5,962 nucleotides of DNA from contig CAMCFM010000304.1 in assembly GCA_945874095.1 (NCBI GenBank), positions 1 to 5,962 on the forward strand, in the 5' to 3' direction. The position numbers and the translations under genes are program-made. The DNA comes from Candidatus Kuenenia stuttgartensis (GTDB lineage: Bacteria > Planctomycetota > Planctomycetia > Isosphaerales > Isosphaeraceae). The notes under the pieces were generated by a model. It saw nothing but the letters and a program-made list of their open reading frames with translations, was not told the DNA's origin and did no database searches. This document shows, piece by piece, positions 1 to 5,402 of this stretch (within the stretch, counting starts at the first letter, position 1; every line of letters starts with the position of its first letter).

Positions 1-31
1 GTTTGGAAAATAGTTTCTGGAGATTCGTTCG

Positions 32-1216
32 ATGAAAAAGTTCCGTATGAGTTCGCTTCGCAAGTTCGCGACCCCGATGCTGGCCTTGATGATTGGCACG
101 ACTGGTGTGAATCATGTTGGTGCCGCCACGGTTTATGCTTTTGCGCAGCAAAAAGTTTACGATCTGACGTTGAATACAACAACACCGCTCAATTCTACCT
201 TGGTTCCTAATCCTGCCGGCTTTAATGTCGCGACTGCCAATGCCGCCGCCCTCAATGGATTTGGACCAAGTACAAATATTCCAGTGCCTGATGCCTTGCA
301 AGCGTTTATCGGGACAGTTCCAGTGCCGGTTGAAAATTACAGTGGGCAGGCTCCATTTGGTGTCGGGAATCTTGATGTGCTCCTGCAGCACCCTTTGCTT
401 GTACCGGGTGGTGCATCAAACTCAAGTGCTGCAACGATTCCTGTTGCAATCCGGGGTGTGGCCAATGCAAACACCGTCGGATTACCTGCTTTAGGTAACC
501 TGATACCGCCATTTGCACTTACTGATGATTTTGGCAGAGCTGACGTTTTGACACGGTATCCGAATGCGGCGAGCGCGCCCCCCATGCCTGCAAATGGAAT
601 TGGGATCAATAATAGCTATCTGTTCAACAACCCCGTTCCCACGAGCCCAGTTCCAAGCACAATTTCTATGTCAAGTGCGGCTGAAGCACTCGTATCGGCA
701 CCTGGAACTGATATTGCCACAGCGATTTCCGATTGGACAATCAGTGGTCTATTCAACATGACAAGTATTGATGGGCTGGGTGGTATTGCAGATCTGAACT
801 TCAACTTGATTAGCCGCATTGTTGCATTCACCGATTCCACCCCTTCATTGGCGTCTGCAACCAACACTCTCAGCTTTGATGTTCTCGATACAAGTTCTGG
901 AATTTCGGTTTTTGGCTTTCCAGGCAACAATCCAACCAGTACCAGCTTTCTGACATATGTATCGCCGCAATCGGATACGTTCAACTCGAACACCGCCGGA
1001 GTAACCGATACCTATCCTGGCCCGGTGAATTTCGTATTCAAGACCCCTAAGATTGCAGATGGTAATTATACATTTGTGATTAAAGGCAGTTCATCCGTGT
1101 CAGCGTCTGTTGTACCAGAACCTTCCAGCTATGTGCTGATGGGCTTGGGTGTTGTCACGTTTGCTGGCCTGCAATACCGTCGCAAAATGCAACTGGCGAA
1201 AGTCAGAGTTTCTTGA
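32..1216 (+). CDS. PEP-CTERM sorting domain-containing exported protein
   Basis: Predicted 394-residue exported protein of unknown specific function. The ATG is preceded by GGAG at 19-22, nine bases upstream. The N-terminus looks like a Sec signal peptide: basic stretch (K2, K3, R5, R10, K11), hydrophobic stretch at about residues 14-26, and a likely cleavage site near VGA-A at about residue 30. The body (about 31-355) is rich in Ala, Ser, Thr, Asn, Pro and Gly, has no motif I recognise, and is probably beta-rich. The C-terminus has the tripartite PEP-CTERM signal: VPEPSS at 361-366, a hydrophobic helix at about 367-380 (YVLMGLGVVTFAGL), then a basic cluster (YRRK, with more K/R after it). 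In known systems this tail is handled by an exosortase and the protein goes to the surface or extracellular matrix; no exosortase gene is in the window. About ten residues follow the RRK cluster, longer than many such tails. The gene stands alone and ends in its own transcription unit. The sorting class is secure; the role is unknown. Confidence 0.9.
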   Translation: MKKFRMSSLRKFATPMLALMIGTTGVNHVGAATVYAFAQQKVYDLTLNTTTPLNSTLVPNPAGFNVATANAAALNGFGPSTNIPVPDALQAFIGTVPVPVENYSGQAPFGVGNLDVLLQHPLLVPGGASNSSAATIPVAIRGVANANTVGLPALGNLIPPFALTDDFGRADVLTRYPNAASAPPMPANGIGINNSYLFNNPVPTSPVPSTISMSSAAEALVSAPGTDIATAISDWTISGLFNMTSIDGLGGIADLNFNLISRIVAFTDSTPSLASATNTLSFDVLDTSSGISVFGFPGNNPTSTSFLTYVSPQSDTFNSNTAGVTDTYPGPVNFVFKTPKIADGNYTFVIKGSSSVSASVVPEPSSYVLMGLGVVTFAGLQYRRKMQLAKVRVS

Positions 1217-1330
1217 AGTCGGTCCTATCATTTTGAGAAAGCGATGAACGTCAACGGAAAAGCGTTGGATTTGATGACACCGTTCGATATTCTCAGCACA
1301 TCCACGGTGTGATCAGATTCATGCCTGATT

Positions 1331-1385
1331 CGATCGCGAAGGCACTCCAAAAAATGGAGGATCTTTCGCGATCGTTTTTTATTTT
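1331..1385 (+). terminator. Strong Rho-independent terminator after the PEP-CTERM gene
   Basis: A perfect 10-base-pair stem is formed by cgatcgcgaa (1331-1340) and ttcgcgatcg (1365-1374). A second inner stem, ctcca (1345-1349) with tggag (1355-1359), closes a loop of five A. The outer stem is followed directly by six T (1375-1380), then A and four more T. It lies about 115 bases beyond the PEP-CTERM stop codon. There is no matching A-tract on the left side, so it should act on plus-strand transcripts only. It separates the PEP-CTERM unit from everything downstream. Confidence 0.9.
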
Positions 1386-1394
1386 GGACATTTC

Positions 1395-1427
1395 CTTAGG
1401 ACCAGGCGAGAAATAACTTCCGGTTTT
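1395..1427 (+). repeat. Left terminal inverted repeat of the 1395-1565 element
   Basis: This arm begins cttagga and ends aaataacttccggtttt. Compared with the reverse complement of 1533-1565 it differs only at 1402 and at the three bases 1408-1410. Pairing does not extend beyond either end: 1394 with 1566 and 1428 with 1532 are both mismatches. Confidence 0.85.
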
Positions 1428-1449
1428 GGGGTGATTGGGCTCCAGAGGT

Positions 1450-1471
1450 GACATCTATTAATAGCCATGTC
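1450..1471. repeat. Internal palindrome within the candidate element
   Basis: A perfect 10-base palindrome ctattaatag (1455-1464) is flanked by gacat (1450-1454) and atgtc (1467-1471), which pair with each other after a two-base offset (cc at 1465-1466). The result is a near-symmetrical 22-base dyad. It could be a protein-binding site or a hairpin arm. Confidence 0.6.
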
Positions 1472-1532
1472 CGAAGGAGATCCGCCGTGTTCCCTCGCCA
1501 AGCCGGCTTGAGGCTAAGCTCGGTTGGTTTTG

Positions 1533-1565
1533 AAAACCGGAAGTTATTTTAGGCCTGATCCTAAG
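1533..1565 (-). repeat. Right terminal inverted repeat of the 1395-1565 element
   Basis: This is the reverse-complement partner of 1395-1427, starting aaaaccggaagttattt and ending tcctaag. Its inner end also belongs to a local palindrome, ggttttgaaaacc at 1526-1538, so in single-stranded form it could fold locally instead of pairing with the distant left arm. The outer end lies 106 bases before the UPF0210 start codon. Confidence 0.85.
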
Positions 1566-1671
1566 TTTGAATCAGAGAAAGTCGTGGCGGGAGTCTGTCT
1601 CGTCTTGTTTATGGGAATAAACCGCATTGGGTTTGGGCTATTCAGTTTGAGCCGATCAGCGATAGGATATT

Positions 1672-3108
1672 ATGAGCGATGTCTGGACAATCCCGACCCG
1701 CCCGACCTTTTATGCGATGGGACGCACTGCCTTGTACCGATCAGAAGACGTTCTGGCTACGCTGGAAATGACTCGCCAGCACAAGCTTGATGTGCGTACT
1801 GTCACACTTGGTATCGACTTACGTGCATGCTCAGCGCCTGATCCCGAGGAACTTTGCGCCCGAGTCAGGGCCAGGATTCTGCGAACAGCCTCCAAGATGA
1901 AGGAGGTTTGCACGGAGGTGGAAAACCGTTACGGGATCACGATCGTGAATCGCCGGATTGCGGTCACACCGATTGCGGAAGTTGCAGCTGGACAAGACTA
2001 TGACGGATTTGTAGCGCTGGCCAGAACACTCGATGAGGTGGTGGCTGAGGTGGGTGTGGACCTTGTCGGTGGCTATTCCGCGCTGGTCCAAAAGGGGACG
2101 ACTCCGGCGGCTTCGATCTTGATGGAAAGCTTGCCTGAAGTTCTCTCAACAACAACCAGAGTCTGTGCTTCCATCAATGTGGGCACCACCGCGGCAGGTA
2201 TCAACATGGATGCCATAGCCCGGCTTGGACACATCATCAAGCAGATCGCAGAACGAACTCGGGCGAGTGATGGATTTGGCTGTGCCAAACTGGTGATATT
2301 TGCGAACGCCCCAACTGATAACCCGTTTATGGCAGGTGCTTTCCATGGAGTGGGTGAGCCTGATGTTGTCGTAAATATCGGTGTTTCTGGGCCAGGAGTG
2401 GTCAAGGCGGCTGTGGCGGGACTGGTCGCCGCTTCAGGTGGCAAAGTGACACTTGGTGAGATCGCTGAAGAGATCAAGCACACTGCGTTTAGGGTGACTC
2501 GCGTGGGCGAGTTAATTGGTCGGGAAGTGGCCAGCCGAATGGGCGTGGCGTTTGGAATTCTCGACCTTTCGCTGGCTCCAACTCCTCAGGTGGGCGATAG
2601 CGTGGGTGAAATTCTTCAGGCCATGGGAGTCAAGCGGTTGGGAGCACCTGGTACGACGGCTGCACTGGCCCTACTCAATGATGCTGTGAAAAAGGGCGGG
2701 GCGTTTGCGTCAAGTTCAGTCGGTGGGATGTCAGGAGCGTTTATTCCAGTGACTGAGGATTTGGCTCTGGGAGCAGCAGTTGCGGCAGGCGATTTGACAT
2801 TGAACAAGCTGGAAGCGATGACTGCTGTCTGTTCAGTGGGCCTGGACATGATCCCGGTGCCGGGCGATACTGACGCGGAAACGCTGGCGGCCTTGATTGC
2901 TGACGAAATCTCGATTGGTGTGATCAATCATAAAACCACTGCCGTGCGGGTGATACCCGTGCCGGGCAAGGGCGTTGGCGACATGGCGGTTTTTGGTGGA
3001 TTGTTTGGCGAGTCGGTGATCGTTCCGATCAATGCGGCAGGTGGATCAACGGATTTCGTACGCCATGGCGGACGTATTCCTGCCCCTTTGTCCAGTTTGC
3101 GGAACTAA
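1672..3108 (+). CDS. UPF0210 / DUF711 (PFL family) protein, function unknown
   Basis: A 478-residue protein matching the whole length of the UPF0210 (DUF711) family, which is conserved in bacteria and archaea, is structurally related to the pyruvate formate-lyase barrel, and has no proven reaction. Segments typical of the family are: DVRTVTLGIDL (40-50), VNRRIAVTPI (92-101), GTTAAGINMDAI (171-182), NPFMAGAFHGVGEPD (217-231), NIGVSGPGVV (235-244), AFGILDLSLAPTPQVGDSV (293-311), GTTAALALLNDAVKKGGAF (327-345), GGMSGAFIPV (351-360), CSVGLDMIPVPGDT (387-400), INHKTTAVRVIPVPGKG (418-434) and GGRIPAPLSSLRN at the end. The region before about residue 28 is an N-terminal extension relative to the streptococcal members I recall; a second in-frame ATG exists at 1717 (residue 16). 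The upstream ATG is preferred because AGGAT at 1664-1668 lies just before it. In Firmicutes this family usually sits beside an ACT-domain UPF0237 gene; none is here. The next gene starts three bases after the stop, suggesting co-transcription with the HAD gene. Family is certain, function is not. Confidence 0.93.
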   Translation: MSDVWTIPTRPTFYAMGRTALYRSEDVLATLEMTRQHKLDVRTVTLGIDLRACSAPDPEELCARVRARILRTASKMKEVCTEVENRYGITIVNRRIAVTPIAEVAAGQDYDGFVALARTLDEVVAEVGVDLVGGYSALVQKGTTPAASILMESLPEVLSTTTRVCASINVGTTAAGINMDAIARLGHIIKQIAERTRASDGFGCAKLVIFANAPTDNPFMAGAFHGVGEPDVVVNIGVSGPGVVKAAVAGLVAASGGKVTLGEIAEEIKHTAFRVTRVGELIGREVASRMGVAFGILDLSLAPTPQVGDSVGEILQAMGVKRLGAPGTTAALALLNDAVKKGGAFASSSVGGMSGAFIPVTEDLALGAAVAAGDLTLNKLEAMTAVCSVGLDMIPVPGDTDAETLAALIADEISIGVINHKTTAVRVIPVPGKGVGDMAVFGGLFGESVIVPINAAGGSTDFVRHGGRIPAPLSSLRN

Positions 3109-3111
3109 TCT

Positions 3112-3852
3112 GTGAATCACGTGCAAAACCTTCAATCAAATCGAGTTATGGAACTTCCGAAGCTCAATCCGAATCGTGCTGTCGATGCCGTATTATGGGA
3201 TTTTGACGGAGTGATTGCACGCACTGAGAATCTCCATGTGGCCGCTTGGCAAAGAGTGGTCAGGCACGTGGAAATTGGACTTCCAGCGGATGCCTTCAAG
3301 ACGGCCGCAACCGAAGATGATCGCGATCTGGTGGCCCGCGTGTTTGAATCTGCTGGTGTTTCACTCCATACAAGTCAGGTGCTTTCCTGGTGTGCTGCCA
3401 AGCAGGAAGTGTTGATCCAACTTCTAAAGATGGCTCCGCCGATTTATCCTTCCGTCCCTGATGTGATGAGATCGATTGCAACCCAAGGAATTCGGCAAGC
3501 GATTGTGACCAGTACCTGGCGTGCCAACGTGCAGGCGACGCTTGGTGGTTCAAAGCTGCTGGAACTGATGGAATTCATTATTGCTAAAGAGGATGTGGCG
3601 AGACCGAAGCCGTCTCCGGACGGTTATCGTTTGGCTGTTCAGAGACTTGGCCTGCCACCGTCCAGATGCGTGGCGTTAGAGGATTCACCAACGGGGCTGT
3701 CAGCTGCAAGATCCTCCGGTGTAAGTGTTATAGCTGTAGCCCATCCGTTCTCACCAGCAGAAACAAGAGGCGGCAACTGGGCTGGTGGTGCTCGGGTTAT
3801 GTCGGATCTAAGTCAACTGGCTACGGTTTTGGCCGCTTCGGAATTGGCCTGA
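3112..3852 (+). CDS. HAD-superfamily hydrolase, beta-phosphoglucomutase-like subfamily
   Basis: A 246-residue cytoplasmic HAD enzyme. Motif I is DFDGVIARTENLH (30-42), with D30 as the expected nucleophile and D32 as acid/base; motif II is IVTST (131-135); motif III lysine is K166 in RPKPSPDGY; motif IV is ALEDSPTG (188-195), with E190/D191 binding magnesium. A helical cap fits between motifs I and II, as in subfamily IA enzymes such as beta-phosphoglucomutase and small phosphatases. Substrate cannot be read from the sequence. In many relatives the residue before the T/S-E of motif I is Asp (DTE or DSE); here it is Arg (RTE). The start is uncertain: GTG at 3112 lies three bases after the UPF0210 stop, while ATG at 3148 (residue 13) gives 234 residues and still keeps the whole domain. 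Neither has a strong ribosome site (GCGGA near 3099-3103; GAG near 3143). The close spacing suggests an operon with the UPF0210 gene. There is no obvious terminator after it. Confidence 0.88.
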   Translation: MNHVQNLQSNRVMELPKLNPNRAVDAVLWDFDGVIARTENLHVAAWQRVVRHVEIGLPADAFKTAATEDDRDLVARVFESAGVSLHTSQVLSWCAAKQEVLIQLLKMAPPIYPSVPDVMRSIATQGIRQAIVTSTWRANVQATLGGSKLLELMEFIIAKEDVARPKPSPDGYRLAVQRLGLPPSRCVALEDSPTGLSAARSSGVSVIAVAHPFSPAETRGGNWAGGARVMSDLSQLATVLAASELA

Positions 3853-3917
3853 AATGGGCTAAAATGCCAGACTTTTCAAAGTTACGGCTGACTAAAAATC
3901 GCCAAGTGTGCTAATCT

Positions 3918-3950
3918 AGGCTCATTCAGCGTGATGAGTGTGATGAGCCT
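3918..3950 (+). other. Hairpin-forming sequence between the HAD gene and serS
   Basis: aggctcat (3918-3925) pairs perfectly with atgagcct (3943-3950) around a 17-base loop. A tandem repeat of gtgatgag (3931-3938 and 3940-3947) gives an alternative pairing, ctcat (3921-3925) with atgag (3934-3938). There is no run of T after the stem (ttgtgtgg follows), so it is a poor intrinsic terminator. It could be a weak terminator, an operator or a leader structure of serS. It lies about 70 bases before serS. The rest of the 166-base gap shows nothing else I recognise; no T-box leader is apparent. Confidence 0.4.
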
Positions 3951-4018
3951 TTGTGTGGAACTGGCTTCATTTCTCATCCTCCAACAAAACAATCCGCTAG
4001 GCCTGAAAGTAAATCCAA

Positions 4019-5314
4019 ATGCTTGACCTGAAATATGTTCTGGCAAATGTTGAGCTCGTCAAACAAAATTGTCGTGACCGACACGTCTCGCCAGAGATTC
4101 TTGAAGAGATTGATCATGTGGTTCGTCTTGATGGCGAATATCGGATCGTACTTCGAGATGTGGAAGAGCTTCGCCGACGCCAGAACGAAGTGGCTCAGTC
4201 TACGGGCAAAGAAAAAGATCCTGCCAAGCGATCTGAATTGGTGACTGAGGGTAAGGGTTTAAAGACGACGGCTTCTGAAAAAGAAGAAACGCTGAGGGCT
4301 CTTGAGGCAGAATTGAAGGACCGTCTGGGCCGCGTTCCGAACATGACGCACCCGGATGCCCCGGTTGGGTCAGGCGACGACGCCAATGTTGAGCTGCGGA
4401 TTGTAGGCACTCCACGCACGTTCAGTTTCAAGCCAAAAGATCACTTGGAAATCGGTCGTGCTCTTGATTTGATCGACTTCGAAACCGGTGGAAAGGTGAG
4501 CGGTAGCGGATTCTATTTTCTGAAGAACGATGCCGTGATGCTCGACTTGGCTCTTCAGCAATTTGCCATGCAGAAATTGGCCAGAGCCGGTTTCACACCC
4601 GTGATCACGCCTGACCTCGCGCGGATTCAAATCCTTGAAGGGATTGGATTTAACCCACGCGGTAATGAGACTCAGGTCTATTCAGTTGAGAATACCGACC
4701 TCTGTCTTGTCGGCACAGCCGAGATTACTTTGGGCGGAATGCTGGCCGACACAGTGCTCGAGGAAAAAGACTTGCCACGCCGGTTTGTGGGCCTGTCGCA
4801 CTGTTTCCGTACCGAGGCAGGGGCATCGGGGCGGGCCAGCAAGGGGCTTTATCGGGTTCACCAGTTCACAAAAGTCGAGATGTTTGCATTCACGACACCG
4901 GAGCAGTCTGGGCCGTTGCACCTGGAACTGCTGAAGATGGAGGAAGAGATCTTCCAGGAACTGGGCATTCCGTATCGAGTGATCGACACCTGTACAGCTG
5001 ACCTGGGCGGGCCAGCCTATCGCAAGTTTGACCTTGAGGCCTGGATGCCAGGCTTCTTTGACGGTGGAGGGTTTGGAGAAGTCACCAGCACATCTGATTG
5101 CGGCGATTACCAGGCACGTCGCCTGAACATACGCTACAAATCCGAAGGCCAGAAGGGGACTCGGTTTGTGCACACTTTGAACGGCACGGCCGTGGCTTTG
5201 TCGCGTGCGATCATCGCAATTCTCGAAAATTATCAGAGAGAAGACGGACTGGTGGATGTTCCAGCCGTCTTGGTACCAATCATGGGTAAGACCGTCATGG
5301 GTGCCAAGGCCTGA
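4019..5314 (+). CDS. serS: Seryl-tRNA synthetase
   Basis: A 431-residue class II aminoacyl-tRNA synthetase that charges tRNA(Ser), and tRNA(Sec) where present, with serine in the cytoplasm; length is normal. The start MLDLKYVLAN is the usual SerS N-terminus. Residues about 25-105 are charged, helical and form the antiparallel coiled-coil arm that grips the long variable arm of tRNA(Ser). The catalytic domain follows: TAE serine-binding motif at 233-235, motif 2 beginning FRTEAGASGRASKG (263-276) and continuing LYRVHQFTKVEMF (277-289), the STSDCGDYQARR stretch (357-368), and motif 3 NGTAVALSRAIIAILENYQ (388-406) with the conserved Arg at 396. The common bacterial forms are EAGSAGRDT and NGSGLA..R; the LYRVHQF and NGTAVA forms resemble the plant-organellar branch. 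The ribosome site is weak (GAAAG at 4004-4008). A possible leader hairpin lies upstream and mgtE follows 88 bases later. Confidence 0.97.
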   Translation: MLDLKYVLANVELVKQNCRDRHVSPEILEEIDHVVRLDGEYRIVLRDVEELRRRQNEVAQSTGKEKDPAKRSELVTEGKGLKTTASEKEETLRALEAELKDRLGRVPNMTHPDAPVGSGDDANVELRIVGTPRTFSFKPKDHLEIGRALDLIDFETGGKVSGSGFYFLKNDAVMLDLALQQFAMQKLARAGFTPVITPDLARIQILEGIGFNPRGNETQVYSVENTDLCLVGTAEITLGGMLADTVLEEKDLPRRFVGLSHCFRTEAGASGRASKGLYRVHQFTKVEMFAFTTPEQSGPLHLELLKMEEEIFQELGIPYRVIDTCTADLGGPAYRKFDLEAWMPGFFDGGGFGEVTSTSDCGDYQARRLNIRYKSEGQKGTRFVHTLNGTAVALSRAIIAILENYQREDGLVDVPAVLVPIMGKTVMGAKA

Positions 5315-5324
5315 CATTTGATGA

Positions 5325-5351
5325 GCCCGCCTAAGGTGAACCTTGTCGGGC
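5325..5351 (+). other. Hairpin in the serS-mgtE gap, possible weak terminator or attenuator
   Basis: gcccg (5325-5329) pairs with cgggc (5347-5351), and inside it aagg (5333-5336) pairs with cctt (5341-5344) around a tgaa tetraloop. The two stems are separated by a small internal loop (cct and gt). It starts ten bases after the serS stop. The following bases (aatctctatc) are not a U-tract, so efficient intrinsic termination is doubtful and serS transcripts may read into mgtE. No magnesium riboswitch would fit in this 88-base gap. Confidence 0.45.
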
Positions 5352-5388
5352 AATCTCTATCATTTCGAAACTTGTAAATGACTGGAAC

Positions 5389-5393
5389 GGGAG
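5389..5393 (+). promoter_or_regulatory. Ribosome binding site that sets the mgtE GTG start
   Basis: GGGAG lies nine bases before the GTG at 5403. The mgtE frame is closed upstream by TGA at 5379-5381, and no ATG occurs in frame between that stop and the conserved N-domain, so the GTG with this site is the best start. The nearby ATG at 5378 is in a different frame. Confidence 0.7.
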
Positions 5394-5402
5394 CGATCAC
5401 CG

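Larger units (their letters stand above)
1395..1565. mobile_element. Candidate MITE-like noncoding element with 33-base terminal inverted repeats
   Basis: The stretch is bounded by inverted repeats at 1395-1427 and 1533-1565. They match at 29 of 33 positions, and the inner 17 bases (aaataacttccggtttt and its complement) are perfect. The 105 bases between the arms hold no plausible gene but contain further palindromes (1450-1471, 1499-1510, 1526-1538). Size, long terminal repeats and lack of coding capacity are typical of a miniature inverted-repeat element moved by a transposase encoded elsewhere. A TA lies near each outer end (1397-1398 and 1562-1563), which would suit a family that duplicates TA, but TA is self-complementary and may simply be part of the repeat. 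No longer target duplication is visible. The alternative is a structured RNA or regulatory hairpin; only other genomic copies could settle it. Confidence 0.55.
1217..1671. other. 455-base noncoding stretch between the PEP-CTERM gene and the UPF0210 gene
   Basis: No convincing gene lies here. In order it holds about 114 bases with nothing recognisable, a strong intrinsic terminator (1331-1385), an inverted-repeat-bounded element (1395-1565), and about 106 bases that must contain the start signals of the UPF0210 gene. In this last part there is a short inverted repeat, gtttat at 1607-1612 and ataaac at 1617-1622 separated by four bases, which could be an operator or chance. I see no clear -35/-10 pair. 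An open frame beginning with TTG at 1524 starts inside the right inverted repeat and runs into the UPF0210 gene in another frame; it has no family resemblance and I treat it as spurious. Confidence 0.75.

Noticed and set aside
616..993. Minus-strand open frame of 125 codons opposite the PEP-CTERM gene
   Set aside because: The plus-strand product has both a signal peptide and a PEP-CTERM tail in one continuous frame; the antisense product has no features.
1244..1312. Possible 22-residue small ORF (MNVNGKALDLMTPFDILSTSTV) with GAGAAAG upstream
   Set aside because: Too short to judge from one sequence, no recognisable features, and it lies in the 3' untranslated part of the PEP-CTERM transcript before the terminator.
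1607..1622. Short inverted repeat gtttat/ataaac before the UPF0210 gene
   Set aside because: Six base pairs with a four-base gap is common by chance; mentioned only as a possible operator within the intergenic entry.
1524..1790. Open frame of 88 codons starting with TTG inside the right inverted repeat
   Set aside because: It overlaps the UPF0210 gene in another frame, starts within repeat sequence, and its product resembles no known family.
3846..4008. Nine-base direct repeat ggcctgaaa at 3846-3854 and 4000-4008 bounding the HAD-serS gap
   Set aside because: Too short to be significant, and the first copy spans the HAD stop codon; no inverted ends are associated with it.
4682..5353. Minus-strand open frame of 223 codons opposite serS
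   Set aside because: It lies antisense to a certain gene, its composition is that of a shadow frame (many Cys, His, Arg, Trp), and it matches no family.
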